DNA of 64,000 nt from Martinezella tropici (GCA_000799755.1 JUHI01000015.1:1-64000); one strand, 5' to 3'; shown: positions 34,639-44,149, numbered from the stretch's first letter. The notes: generated from the letters alone by a model not told the origin. Made by a program: numbers and translations.

Positions 34639-35038
34639 GCGCTGACGGTAATTCGCCTTTCGCCATCCGGAATGGCGGAAGGCCTTTCCGGGTGACACAA
34701 GATTGAGCCCGCGCTCAAACCCGCCATTTCACCGTCGCGCGACGGTAGGCTGTGACCCTCCTTCGCTCGAAGACGGGCCGGCATTTCTCCACCAAACCGT
34801 ACCGCCTCCCTCCCTCGCAATCCCCGGCTTGATCCGACCTTCCCATCGCAGGCTCAAAGATTGCCGCGCCGATTGAAGCCCTGCCCCCTCGAAGCTCCCC
34901 GATATGGGCAAACGACCGACAGGCCAGCGCTTTCAGCAGCATGGATGCAGCAACCATTGAAATATAGCCCGTTGCATAATTCTGATATCGGTCATATTTG
35001 TTTGGTAGCATCACAGCATGATCCTCCCGGAGCCCCGC
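34639..35038. other. Intergenic region upstream of the Nramp gene
   Basis: About 400 bases. A short hairpin (CGCCAT...ATGGCG at 34661-34677) lies soon after the TDO-like stop but has no T-tract. The 60 bases before the Nramp start are AT-rich (TTGCATAATTCTGATATCGGTCATATTTG in part, 34973-35001) and likely hold its promoter and a metal-regulator site, but I cannot name a Mur, Fur or MntR box with confidence. Confidence 0.4.
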
Positions 35039-36397
35039 ATGACGCAAGTTCAGGAAGCTGCCACGCAGCGGCGCGCATGGCAATTTGCCAGTCGCGAGGA
35101 GGACGACCGTCCGAGCCTGCCCGAAGTCAACGCGACCGTGAAGGTTCCCCATACCGGCAGCTGGGTGCGCCGCCTGATCGCCTTTGTCGGACCGGGCTAC
35201 ATGATCTCGGTCGGCTATATGGACCCCGGCAATTGGGCGACCGATCTCGCTGGTGGCGCGCAGTTCGGCTACACGCTCCTCACCGTCATCATGCTGTCGA
35301 ACCTGATGGCGATCCTCCTGCAGGCGCTTTCCGCAAGGCTCGGCATCGCCACCGGCCGCGATCTTGCACAAGCCTGTCGCGATCACTATCCGCGCCCGGT
35401 CAATCTGGCGCTGTGGCTGGCCTGCGAACTCGCCATCATCGCCTGCGATCTTGCCGAAGTCATCGGCACGGCCATCGCGCTGCAGCTGCTTTTCGGAATC
35501 CCGTTGATCGGCGGCGCGCTGATTACTGCGCTCGACGCCTTCCTGGTCCTGCTTCTGATGAGCAAGGGCTTTCGTTATCTCGAAGCTTTCGTCATCGCGC
35601 TGCTGACTGTCATCGCCATCTGTTTTGCCGTCCAGATCGCCGCGGCCGCGCCGCCGGTCGCGGCAATCCTCCACGGCTTCATTCCATCGCCCGAAATCGT
35701 CACAAACCCCGCGATGCTCTATATCGCCATGGGCATCATCGGCGCGACGGTCATGCCGCATAATCTCTATCTGCACTCCTCCATCGTGCAGACGCGCGCC
35801 TACAAGCGCACGGAAGAAGGCCGCCGCGATGCCATCAAGTGGGCGACGGTCGACAGCACCGTCGCGCTGATGCTGGCGCTCTTCGTCAACGCTGCCATCC
35901 TGATCGTCGCGGCCGCCGCCTTCCACACCACCGGCCACTCGGATGTGGCGGAGATCGGTCAGGCTTACGAACTGCTGTCGCCGTTGCTCGGTCTCGGCAT
36001 CGCCTCGACGCTCTTTGCCGTCGCGCTGCTTGCCTCGGGCCTCAATTCTACGGTGACGGCCACACTTGCCGGCCAGATCGTCATGGAAGGCTTCCTTCGG
36101 CTGCGGATTCCGCACTGGGCAAGACGACTTTTAACCCGCAGCCTCGCAATTATTCCGGTTGTGTTCGTGACCGCCATTTATGGTGAAAAAGGCACTGCCA
36201 ACCTGCTGGTGCTGAGCCAGGTCGTCCTGTCAATGCAATTGCCCTTCGCCGTCATTCCCCTGGTCCAATTCGTCACGAATCGCGAGAAAATGGGCAGTTT
36301 TACCGTCTCCAGAAGCATAGCCATTCTCTCGTGGATCGTTGCTGCAATCATCCTGGTGCTGAACTTCAAACTGCTCTACGACACCATCGTCGGTTGA
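35039..36397 (+). CDS. mntH: Nramp family Mn2+/divalent metal:H+ symporter
   Basis: A 452-residue inner-membrane importer. The TM1 metal motif DPGN is in YMDPGNWATDLAGG (about residue 62) and the TM6 motif MPH in ATVMPHNLYLHSS (about 239), both metal ligands in this family. About eleven hydrophobic helices are seen. I chose the ATG at 35039 because GGAG lies six bases upstream; another ATG at 35018 lacks one. The gene stands alone. In rhizobia mntH or sitABCD is usually the main Mn uptake system and is repressed by Mur or MntR; no such gene is here. Confidence 0.94.
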   Translation: MTQVQEAATQRRAWQFASREEDDRPSLPEVNATVKVPHTGSWVRRLIAFVGPGYMISVGYMDPGNWATDLAGGAQFGYTLLTVIMLSNLMAILLQALSARLGIATGRDLAQACRDHYPRPVNLALWLACELAIIACDLAEVIGTAIALQLLFGIPLIGGALITALDAFLVLLLMSKGFRYLEAFVIALLTVIAICFAVQIAAAAPPVAAILHGFIPSPEIVTNPAMLYIAMGIIGATVMPHNLYLHSSIVQTRAYKRTEEGRRDAIKWATVDSTVALMLALFVNAAILIVAAAAFHTTGHSDVAEIGQAYELLSPLLGLGIASTLFAVALLASGLNSTVTATLAGQIVMEGFLRLRIPHWARRLLTRSLAIIPVVFVTAIYGEKGTANLLVLSQVVLSMQLPFAVIPLVQFVTNREKMGSFTVSRSIAILSWIVAAIILVLNFKLLYDTIVG

Positions 36398-36529
36398 CGA
36401 ATCACCCTGAACGCGCGAATCTGGCCCTGTGGACGATCACGGCAATTAACAGACTCGTAATATTTGCCTAGATTTTGCCATGATTTGCCCTAGTTTGGGC
36501 CCACCGCAATCTGCAGGGTTCCTCACTTC

Positions 36530-38416
36530 ATGGCCGAAAGTCCATTGCGCGTTCAATTTCCTGCAGAGGCTGCGATCCAGGCGCGGCCGCATCACGATTT
36601 TCATATTCCATTTCTGCCGCGTTCCGCCCATCTGCGCCATCTGATCGCCATCGGTCTTGCCGGCACCGCGTCTTTCGGCCTGCTCGCCACGATCGTTTAT
36701 CCGCTGCTCGCCCGTCATACGATCGAACGGGCAACGCCGGTGCGTACCGCCCAGCTCGCGCGCCCTCAGCCGGCCATGCGGAAAGCCGGTCGTCTGGCGG
36801 CAAGACAGCGCTTCGACGGCGCCCGCTTTGCCCAGGTGGCCGAAAAGCTCTCCAGCGGCGAAACCCGAATTTTCACCTATCATCGCACGACGCTGGTCTT
36901 CAAATCCGAGGAGACCGCCCTCGTGCGCGGAAATGCAGGCGCGATCAACGCCGCCTATGGCGAGGAACGGGCCGACAAGGTGGTGTTTTCGCCGCCGTCG
37001 CTTTCAGATATCCGCCACGGCATCTATCCTCAGTCCACCACGCGCTATGATGCGGTGCGGCGCTCGCGCTTCCCGGTTCGCGGCGTGCCGCTGAATGTCA
37101 GCGTGGCGCGCGCCACCACCGGCGAAACCGGCCGCGAATTCCACAGGCTCGTCTCCATGCCGAAGGACAAGCAGGATCTGCAGGACATCCTGGCATCCGC
37201 GGGCCTCGGCAGCGATGCCGGCGACGAGCTGCAGCGCGCGCTGGAGACCGACACCGTTTCCCCCGGCGACAGCCTGGAATTGCTGCTTGAGAAGAAGGGC
37301 CCCAATGCCCGCCCGAAGCTGATCATGGCGCGTCTCAGCGGCGACAAGACGCCCGAACGCGTCGTTGCCCGCGACGATGCCAACGGTTTCGTGCCGATGG
37401 CCAACGACAGGCTGTTTTCCACGCTCTATAGCGAGAGCCAGGCCGACGCCCCGTCTTCGACGGAGGTCGCCGCCGTCGATCTCAAGGGTGTCGACGAAAG
37501 CGACGAGACGACGGTCGGCGAAAAGCTCGAAAGAGCCGGTCTGACCAAGGAATATGCCTCGCAGCTCATCAAGCTCGCCAAGGCCAAGGGCATTTCGCTC
37601 ACCAGCATCGACGATGCTCCCGACAGCGTCGATCTGCTTTTCCGCAAGGCAGATGACGGCCGGAGCGAACTGATGTTCATCGAATTCCACGCCGACGGCG
37701 ATACGCATCGCTTCTATCTGCACAAGAACGATGGCGAAGACTCTTCGGAATTCTACGATGAACGCGGCCATTCGATCGCCAAGGTCCTCGTGCATCGCCC
37801 CGTGCCGAACGGCACGCTCGGCGACGGTTTTGCCTGGCGTATTCACCCGATTCTCGGCGTGAGGAAATTCCACAACGGCGTCGATTTCCGCGCCCCGATG
37901 GGCAGCCCCATCCAGGCCGCCGGCGACGGTGTCGTCGAAAAGATCTCCTGGGAAACCGGCTACGGCAAATATGTCCGCATCCGCCACGACGGCGGCTACG
38001 AGACCACCTATGCCCATATCTCGTCGACGCCGTCGGATCTGCGTGTCGGCGAGCGCGTCACCCAGGGACAGGTTATCGCCTATGTCGGCTCGACGGGCTA
38101 CTCCACCGGCCCGCACCTCTATTACGAACTGCGGGTCAACGGCCGTTACGAAAACCCGCTGACGGCGCAATTGCCCGCCGGCACCAATCTGACCGGCAAG
38201 TCGCTCGACAGCCTGCGCTCGCAGGTGAGCCACGTCGAGAACATCATGAGCTATCTCGACGTTCCGCCAGCGCGCGACAATCCTGCCGCCCCCTTCGCCA
38301 GCTTCAATCAAGGCCCGAGCTTTGGGCCGAATTCGGGATCTGACTTCGGACCCAGCCTTGGGCCGAGTTTCGGTCCGGGCCCGGGACCGAGCCACTTCGG
38401 CGCACCGTCTCCGTAA
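36530..38416 (+). CDS. Membrane-anchored LytM/M23 family cell-wall protein with altered zinc motif
   Basis: A 628-residue envelope protein. A single hydrophobic helix (residues ~38-60, LIAIGLAGTASFGLLATIVYPLL in part) anchors it, with a large periplasmic region. Two LysM/OapA-like segments (KDKQDLQDILASAGLGSDAG near 205; VGEKLERAGLTKEYASQLIKLA near 327) precede the M23 domain. In that domain HNGVD (His448, Asp452) and TYAH (His496) are intact, but the HxH pair reads HLY (529-531) instead of HLH, so one zinc ligand is replaced by Tyr. It may be a non-catalytic activator like EnvC/NlpD-type proteins, or use another ligand. The C-terminal ~35 residues repeat GPSFGP-like units. Rhizobial RgsM, a polar-growth protein, has a similar plan; homology is inferred only. 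Confidence 0.85.
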   Translation: MAESPLRVQFPAEAAIQARPHHDFHIPFLPRSAHLRHLIAIGLAGTASFGLLATIVYPLLARHTIERATPVRTAQLARPQPAMRKAGRLAARQRFDGARFAQVAEKLSSGETRIFTYHRTTLVFKSEETALVRGNAGAINAAYGEERADKVVFSPPSLSDIRHGIYPQSTTRYDAVRRSRFPVRGVPLNVSVARATTGETGREFHRLVSMPKDKQDLQDILASAGLGSDAGDELQRALETDTVSPGDSLELLLEKKGPNARPKLIMARLSGDKTPERVVARDDANGFVPMANDRLFSTLYSESQADAPSSTEVAAVDLKGVDESDETTVGEKLERAGLTKEYASQLIKLAKAKGISLTSIDDAPDSVDLLFRKADDGRSELMFIEFHADGDTHRFYLHKNDGEDSSEFYDERGHSIAKVLVHRPVPNGTLGDGFAWRIHPILGVRKFHNGVDFRAPMGSPIQAAGDGVVEKISWETGYGKYVRIRHDGGYETTYAHISSTPSDLRVGERVTQGQVIAYVGSTGYSTGPHLYYELRVNGRYENPLTAQLPAGTNLTGKSLDSLRSQVSHVENIMSYLDVPPARDNPAAPFASFNQGPSFGPNSGSDFGPSLGPSFGPGPGPSHFGAPSP

Positions 38417-38592
38417 ATCGGCCAAAAATCCGGCGCCCGATCTATCCCTCGCGATTCCCGCAGCGGACAATGGCGCGTCGATGCCGAATGCGCTAACAAT
38501 CCTGCAGTGCATCGCCATGGAGAAGATGTTGCCGCGCACGATCTGTCGCGAATGACTGGCATCGTCACGCAGCGATCCGCAAGGAGCAGAAA

Positions 38593-39219
38593 TTGGCGCG
38601 CAAGCCGTTGCCGGAACCCAAGCTGCCGAATGAAAGCCGGCGTCTGCGCGCCGATGCACGACGCAACTACGACAAACTGATCGACGTTGCCGCGCAGGCC
38701 TTCGCCAGCCATGGCACCGCGGCCTCGCTGGAGGATATCGCGCGGCGCGCGGATGTCGGCATCGGGACGCTCTACCGGCATTTTCCAAGCCGCGAACATC
38801 TGGTGGAGGCGGTCTATCATCACGAAGTCGAGGCGCTGTGCGATGCGGCCGAAGAGCTTTCTCGTGAGCGGGCTCCGGACGAGGCTCTGGAGGAATGGAT
38901 GAACCGCTTCGTCGGATACATCGCCACCAAGCGCGGCATGGCCGAGAGCCTGCGCATCCTTATCAACAGCAATTCCAAACTCTTTGCCGACAGCTACGGC
39001 AAGGTGCCGATCGCTCTCGCAGGCCTGATCGAAAAGGCGATCGCCGCCGGCGCGATCCGCGCCGATGTCGACAGCACCGATGTGCTGCACGCATTGTCGG
39101 GCACCTATTCCATGCCGAATTCGCCGGAATGGTATGACCGCTCCCGCCGGCTGGTGCGTCTGCTGATGGATGGCTTGCGCTGGGGAGCCCCGAAGGCGCG
39201 GCTGCCGCAAAGGGCCTGA
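38593..39219 (+). CDS. TetR family transcriptional regulator
   Basis: A 208-residue regulator. The N-terminal helix-turn-helix lies at about 28-72 and ends GIGTLYRHFPSREHLVEAVY; the C-terminal part is a helical dimerisation and ligand domain with IAGLIEKAIAAGAIRADVDSTDVLHALSG-like sequence. The start is TTG at 38593, with AAGGAG six bases in front; no in-frame ATG upstream is usable. Its target is unclear because no divergent gene faces it. The preceding 176 bases show no recognisable element. Confidence 0.85.
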   Translation: MARKPLPEPKLPNESRRLRADARRNYDKLIDVAAQAFASHGTAASLEDIARRADVGIGTLYRHFPSREHLVEAVYHHEVEALCDAAEELSRERAPDEALEEWMNRFVGYIATKRGMAESLRILINSNSKLFADSYGKVPIALAGLIEKAIAAGAIRADVDSTDVLHALSGTYSMPNSPEWYDRSRRLVRLLMDGLRWGAPKARLPQRA

Positions 39220-39297
39220 TAATCGGCAGAACGTTTCCTATATGCTTTTGAATTGAGATCGTCAGGCGAGTCTCCTGCTGCCGCAACCTCATGCCTG

Positions 39298-39339
39298 GCC
39301 CCTCACCCCGCGATGCGGGGAGAGGCTAAGATAAGGGGC
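39298..39339. repeat. Rhizobial intergenic palindrome, minimal type A copy
   Basis: GCCCCTCACCCC and ATAAGGGGC, the outer arms of the type A element, are here joined by one short hairpin (CCCCGCGATGCGGGG), so the whole copy is 42 bases. Full copies at 14566, 55081 and 56752 are about 140 bases. It is likely an internal deletion. Confidence 0.75.
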
Positions 39340-39403
39340 AGGGGCACATAGTCACGACGGAACCACGCTCCGCTGAGCACTATCAAAGCTGAGGAGAACG
39401 AGA

Positions 39404-39781
39404 ATGTCCGAAAAGCCGATCAAGATCCCCGGTCCGGATCATCCGATCACGATCGAGGAAAAGCAGGCGCATGTCACCGTCTCCGTCGCCGGCAAGGTGA
39501 TTGCCGACACGCGCGAGGCGCTGTCGCTCAAAGAGGCGTCCTATCCTGCCGTCGTTTATGTCCCGCGCAAGGATGTCGACATGTCGCTGCTGGAGAAGAC
39601 CAGCCACACGACCTATTGCCCCTACAAGGGCGAGTGCTCCTACTACAGCATCTCCGCCGGCGGCGAGCGTTCCGTGAACGCGATTTGGACCTATGAAAGC
39701 CCCTATCCTTCGGTCGGCCGTATCAAGGACTATATGGCCTTCTACCCCGACCGCATCGATTCCATCGATATCGTCACTTAG
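39404..39781 (+). CDS. DUF427 domain protein
   Basis: A 125-residue cytosolic protein of the DUF427 family, function unknown. The signature VAGKVIADTREALSLKEASYPAVVYVPRKDVDMSLLEKTSHTTYCPYKGECSYYS (by position 29-84) is clearly present. It stands alone. Its stop codon overlaps the stop of the convergent ABC-transporter ATPase, so the two transcripts must overlap or be ended inside the coding regions. Confidence 0.9.
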   Translation: MSEKPIKIPGPDHPITIEEKQAHVTVSVAGKVIADTREALSLKEASYPAVVYVPRKDVDMSLLEKTSHTTYCPYKGECSYYSISAGGERSVNAIWTYESPYPSVGRIKDYMAFYPDRIDSIDIVT

Positions 39782-40848
39782 AGGGCGAGACCGCTCGACG
39801 CATCGAAGACATAGACCTGCTCCGGATTGACCGAGACGTTGAGCGGCTCGCCGTAGCGCACCGGCGCCTCGCCATCGACCACGGCAGTCACCTGTTCGCC
39901 GGCAAGGTCGAAGAGCACATGTGTCTGTGCGCCGGTGGGCTCGACGAGCAATGTCTGGCCGGTGAGCGGCGAACCGCCGCTTGCAAGGCTCAGATGCTCG
40001 GGCCTGAGACCAACCTTCACGCTCTGGCCCGCCTTCACCTTGCGTTCCCCGGCGATGCGGATCGGCGTGCTGTCCTTCAACCGCACGGCGGGCGCACCTT
40101 CGACACCTTCCACCACGCCATCGAGAAAATTCATGGCCGGCGAACCGATAAAGCCGGCAACGAAGAGATTGGCCGGCTTGCGGTAGAGCTCGATCGGCGT
40201 GCCCTGCTGCTCGATCCTGCCCTGGTTCAAGACAACGATACGGTCCGCGAGCGTCATGGCCTCGATCTGGTCGTGGGTGACATAGATCGAGGTGGTCTGC
40301 ACCTTCTGATGCAGCGCCTTGATTTCGGACCTCATCTGCACACGCAGCTTTGCATCGAGGTTGGAGAGCGGCTCGTCGAACAGAAAGACGGCGGGATTGC
40401 GCACGATGGCGCGGCCCATGGCGACGCGCTGGCGCTGACCGCCGGAAAGCTGCGCCGGCTTGCGGTCGAGCAGCTTGGTGAGATCGAGCATGCGCGCGGC
40501 CTCGTTGACCCGCTGCTCGATGACCGGTTTGGTCTCGCCCGAGAGTTTCAGGTTGAAGCCCATGTTCTCGGCGACCGTCATATGCGGGTAGAGCGCATAG
40601 GACTGGAAGACCATGGCGATGTTGCGCTCGCGCGGCGTCATGGCGTTGACCACCTGCCCGCCGATCGACACGTCGCCATCGGTGATTTCCTCGAGCCCCG
40701 CGATCATTCGCAGCAGCGTGGACTTGCCGCAGCCGGATGGGCCGACGAGCGCGATGAACTCGCCGTCGTCGATCGAGAGCGAGACATCGTGGATGACGGT
40801 GAGCGCGCCATAAGCCTTGTGGATATTGTGCAGTTCGACGGATGCCAT
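39778..40848 (-). CDS. ABC transporter ATP-binding protein, UgpC/MalK-like (CUT1)
   Basis: The 356-residue ATPase of a carbohydrate importer. It shows Walker A GPSGCGKST (about 36-44), Q-loop in AMVFQSYALYPHMTV (about 78-92), signature LSGGQRQRVAMGRA (about 134-147), Walker B FLFDEPLSNLDA (about 154-165) and a C-terminal TOBE/regulatory domain (from about 235). It is the last gene of the importer operon. UgpC/MsmK-type ATPases often serve several importers, so this one may also energise others in the genome. Confidence 0.95.
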   Translation of the reverse strand: MASVELHNIHKAYGALTVIHDVSLSIDDGEFIALVGPSGCGKSTLLRMIAGLEEITDGDVSIGGQVVNAMTPRERNIAMVFQSYALYPHMTVAENMGFNLKLSGETKPVIEQRVNEAARMLDLTKLLDRKPAQLSGGQRQRVAMGRAIVRNPAVFLFDEPLSNLDAKLRVQMRSEIKALHQKVQTTSIYVTHDQIEAMTLADRIVVLNQGRIEQQGTPIELYRKPANLFVAGFIGSPAMNFLDGVVEGVEGAPAVRLKDSTPIRIAGERKVKAGQSVKVGLRPEHLSLASGGSPLTGQTLLVEPTGAQTHVLFDLAGEQVTAVVDGEAPVRYGEPLNVSVNPEQVYVFDASSGLAL

Positions 40849-40869
40849 TTGTTTGTGCTCCAGTAAGGC

Positions 40870-41718
40870 TCAGGATTTCACGGCGCCGGCGGTGAGGCCG
40901 GCAATGATGTGCTTCTGCGCCAGGAAGAAAACGATGATGGTGGGCAGGATGGTGAGCGTGATGAACGCGAGCACCAGCTCCCATTCCGTGCCGAACTCGC
41001 CGCTATAGACCATCATGCCGAGCGGCCAGGGATAGATCGAATCCGAATTCAGCATGATCAGCGGCAGGATGTAGCTGTTCCAGCTGCCGACGAAGGAGAT
41101 GATGCTGACGGTCGCGATGATCGGCCGCGAAAGCGGCAGCGAGATATGCCAGAAGAAGCGGATATAGCCGCAACCGTCGACAAAGGCGGCCTGGAATAAT
41201 TCTTCCGGAAGGTTTCGAAAATAATTCCGGAAGAGCAGGATGCTCATGCCGAGGCCGAAAGCCACCTGCGGCAACACCACGCCCCAATAGGTGTTGAGCA
41301 GGCCGAGATCACGGATGCGGATGAACAGCGGCAGAATGGCAGTGGCCGCCGGAAACATCAGGCCGATCAGGAAATAGTTCAGCAGAAAGTTCGAGCCGAA
41401 GAATTTTACATGCGCGAAGGCGAAGGCAGCCATCGCCGAGACCGACAGTGTCAGGAACACTGTGAGAACGGCGATGATCAACGAATTCATCATCTGCCGC
41501 CAGTAGCGATCGCCGAAGAGAATGCCAGTGTAATTCTCGAAATGCCATTCGACAGGCAGGCCGAAGGGATTGGTGCGGAGATCGCCGAGTGTCTTGAAGC
41601 CGCCGAGCGCGGTCGTCAAAAGCGGGATCAGCACGATGGCGGCAATGATCGTCAGCGACACATAGAGATAGATCTTCGTGCCGGTGGTCAGTCGAACGGA
41701 TGAGGCCAGATCAGTCAT
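40870..41718 (-). CDS. ABC sugar transporter permease, MalG-like (CUT1)
   Basis: A 282-residue permease with six hydrophobic helices. The cytoplasmic loop that contacts the ATPase (EAA motif) reads EELFQAAFVDGCGYIRFFWHISLPL near residue 185. It starts with a short cytoplasmic tail and ends AQKHIIAGLTAGAVKS, typical of the MalG group. Its start overlaps the preceding permease stop by eight bases. Together with the MalF-like partner it makes the channel of the importer. Confidence 0.94.
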   Translation of the reverse strand: MTDLASSVRLTTGTKIYLYVSLTIIAAIVLIPLLTTALGGFKTLGDLRTNPFGLPVEWHFENYTGILFGDRYWRQMMNSLIIAVLTVFLTLSVSAMAAFAFAHVKFFGSNFLLNYFLIGLMFPAATAILPLFIRIRDLGLLNTYWGVVLPQVAFGLGMSILLFRNYFRNLPEELFQAAFVDGCGYIRFFWHISLPLSRPIIATVSIISFVGSWNSYILPLIMLNSDSIYPWPLGMMVYSGEFGTEWELVLAFITLTILPTIIVFFLAQKHIIAGLTAGAVKS

Positions 41719-42649
41719 TGCGCATAAATATCCGTTTGTAGCCGAAGGCGAGGGTGACGCAGATCACGAACAGCACGACGCCGACGGCGCTGCCGAGACC
41801 GACCTGCATGCGGGTGACGCCGAAATTGTAGAGGAAGGTCACCATCGTCTGGGTCGAGTTGAACGGGCCGCCGCCGGTGAGCGGCATGATCATGTCGAAG
41901 AGTTGCAGCGATCCGACGACAGCAAAGAAGACGGAGAGACGCAGCGTCGAGCCGAGCAGCGGCAGCGTCACGTAACGGAACTTCTGCCAGCCGGTGGCGC
42001 CATCGATCTCGGCCGCCTCCAGCACGCTCTTGTCTAGGGATTGCATGCCGGCGATGAACAGCATCATGTGAAAGCCGAAATATTTCCACACGATGACGCC
42101 GAGCACGGCATACATCGCCAGATCCTTGTCAGCGAGCACGTAGGGCGTCGGCGTGCCGAGGAAATGCGCGATCGCGGCAAACAGGCCGTAGTCGCCGTCA
42201 TAGACGAAGCGCCAGATCAGGCCGGCGGCGACTTCGGCCAGCACGTAAGGCAGAAAGAAGATCAGCCGGAAGAGCACGACGCCGCGTATGCGGTTCGCCA
42301 GCATCGTCGCGAGCCATATGGCAAGCGGCACCTGTATGGCGATCGACACGACGATGATCAGCGCATTGTTCTTGAGCGATGTCAGGAACGCGCCGTTCTT
42401 GAACAGCACCTCAAAATTACGCAGGCCGACAAACTCCGTCGGCAGGCCGTAGCCGTTCCAGCGATAGAGGCTGTACCAGGCCGCCTCCCCCATCGGCAGG
42501 ATGACAAAGATGGTGAAAAGCAGAATGGCGGGAGGCAGGAACAGCAGGATAACCGGCATACGGCCGCGCGCCGCCGGCGATTTTCGCTTCGCGGCAGGCC
42601 TTGATCTTGCGACGGCAGGGATAGCGGTCGTGGCGCTGACATCGGTCAT
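41711..42649 (-). CDS. ABC sugar transporter permease, MalF-like (CUT1)
   Basis: A 312-residue permease. After a basic N-terminal tail (RSRPAAKRKSPAARGR) the first helix begins MPVILLFLPPAILLF. The EAA motif is LDKSVLEAAEIDGATGWQKFRYVTLPLL near residue 217. I chose the ATG at 42649 (MTDVSATTAIP), which follows the binding-protein gene by 72 bases; an in-frame start at 42697 is less likely. Confidence 0.94.
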   Translation of the reverse strand: MTDVSATTAIPAVARSRPAAKRKSPAARGRMPVILLFLPPAILLFTIFVILPMGEAAWYSLYRWNGYGLPTEFVGLRNFEVLFKNGAFLTSLKNNALIIVVSIAIQVPLAIWLATMLANRIRGVVLFRLIFFLPYVLAEVAAGLIWRFVYDGDYGLFAAIAHFLGTPTPYVLADKDLAMYAVLGVIVWKYFGFHMMLFIAGMQSLDKSVLEAAEIDGATGWQKFRYVTLPLLGSTLRLSVFFAVVGSLQLFDMIMPLTGGGPFNSTQTMVTFLYNFGVTRMQVGLGSAVGVVLFVICVTLAFGYKRIFMRND

Positions 42650-42721
42650 GGGCGGTCTCGACAATTGCAGTTCAAAGAAAAACCGGCGCCGGCACAAGGG
42701 AGTGGCCGGCGCCGGATGCCG

Positions 42722-44023
42722 CTAGAGCTGGTCCTGTTCGAAGGCGTCCTGGACCTGCTGTGCGCCATCCTTGGGAGTGATCTGGCCGGAGACGATGCCG
42801 ACGGAAATGTCGTTGACGACACGGCCGACGGAAGGACCGAGATCCTGATCGAAGAAGTTCTGGTGCCAGGTCGAATGCGCCAGCTGATCGGCTGCTCCGC
42901 GCATCAGCGGTGACTTGATGCCGTCTTCCGCACCGACAGCGACAGGAATGATCAAACCGGCCTGTGCGATGGTGCGCTCATTCTCGGCATTCGTCAGATA
43001 GGCGAGGAAGTCGAGGGTCTCAGGCGGAGCCTTCTTGGTAACGGCCCAGCCATTCAGGCCGCCGAGCGTATCGGTTGGTGCGCCCGCACCGCCAGTCACA
43101 GCCGGGAAGGCGAAGCGGCCGATATTGTCGTCCGCCAGGCCCTTGCCGTCACCGGAATTGACGCGCTGGGTGGCGACCGTCGTCTCGAAGCTGAGGATCA
43201 TCGCCGCCTTGCCGTCACCGAAGACGCCAAGCGTCTGTGGCCAGGTGGCCCCGAGATAGCCCGGCTGGAAGGGATCGAGCTTGCCGAGTTCGGCAAGCTG
43301 TTCGCCGGCCTTGATGATGGCCGGATCGTTAAAGCCGTTGCCCTTGCCGTTCTTGGCATCGTTGAACACCTGCTGGCCGCCGTCGCGCATGACGAGATAG
43401 CTCCAGTAGAAGTGGATCGGCCATTTCTCACCGCCGCCGCCCGCGATCGGCACGATGCCGGCGGCCTTGATCTTCTTCACCGCGGCCAGATAGTCGTCCC
43501 AGGTCTTGATCGTGTCGGCGTCGACGCCGGCCTTGGCGAAGAGGGCCTTGTTATAGAAGAAGGAAACGGTGCCCATCTGATAGGGTACGGCACTGATCTT
43601 GCCATCGAAGGTCAGGCCCTTGATCGCAGCCTGATTGTAGCTCTTCTTCCAGGCGCCGTCCTTCGCATCCATCGCCGAGGTCAGGTCGAGCAGCGTGCCG
43701 GTCTGCTGCTGCTGCTTCAGCACACCACCGCCCCAGCTATAGAACAGGTCCGGAGCATCCTTCGATTGCAGAAGCGTCGGCAGCTTGGCCTTGAAGGCCT
43801 CGTTGGCCAAGAACTGCATCTCGATCTTCGTGCCGGGATGCTTGGCCTGATATTCGTCGGCGATCTTGCGCCAGATGGCGACGTAAGCCGGATTGGCCTC
43901 AAGATGCAGCCACTTCACGGTGGTCTCGGCGGCAGCGCTCGTGACGGCGGCCAGAATCGCCAGCCCGCTCGTCGCGGCAATAGCGGCAATGCGAAGGGCC
44001 TTGGCCCCACGTAGATGGATCAT
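42722..44023 (-). CDS. ABC transporter solute-binding protein, family 1 (CUT1)
   Basis: A 433-residue periplasmic binding protein. Residues 1-32 are a signal peptide (IAAIAATSGLAILAAVTSAAA). The mature part begins ETTVKWLHLEANPAYVAIWRKIADEYQAKHPG and has the family pattern DLFYSWGGG and PYQMGTVSFFYNKALFAKAGV. Aromatic residues in KWPIHFYWSYLV may line the sugar site. It heads the leftward importer operon and is divergent from the ROK regulator. The ligand is probably an oligosaccharide or glycoside; sequence alone does not say which. GGGAGGAG precedes the ATG. Confidence 0.94.
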   Translation of the reverse strand: MIHLRGAKALRIAAIAATSGLAILAAVTSAAAETTVKWLHLEANPAYVAIWRKIADEYQAKHPGTKIEMQFLANEAFKAKLPTLLQSKDAPDLFYSWGGGVLKQQQQTGTLLDLTSAMDAKDGAWKKSYNQAAIKGLTFDGKISAVPYQMGTVSFFYNKALFAKAGVDADTIKTWDDYLAAVKKIKAAGIVPIAGGGGEKWPIHFYWSYLVMRDGGQQVFNDAKNGKGNGFNDPAIIKAGEQLAELGKLDPFQPGYLGATWPQTLGVFGDGKAAMILSFETTVATQRVNSGDGKGLADDNIGRFAFPAVTGGAGAPTDTLGGLNGWAVTKKAPPETLDFLAYLTNAENERTIAQAGLIIPVAVGAEDGIKSPLMRGAADQLAHSTWHQNFFDQDLGPSVGRVVNDISVGIVSGQITPKDGAQQVQDAFEQDQL

Positions 44024-44149
44024 GATTTTCTCCTCCCAAGGGAACCAAGAGCCTCAATATTTTTTCCCTTATGCGGAATAATTCAACGGAGCTTTGGTGA
44101 AATGTCAACCGCCACCGCTAAATTTTCGGCAGATTGGCAGCAAAACGGC

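Noticed and set aside
34661..34677. Hairpin CGCCAT...ATGGCG as terminator of the TDO-like gene
   Set aside because: Short stem and no T-tract; kept only as part of the gap description.
34715..36115. Long open frame (466 codons) on the minus strand opposite mntH
   Set aside because: It lies antisense to a clear Nramp gene, is rich in Arg/Asp/His typical of reversed GC-rich codons, and has no recognisable domain.
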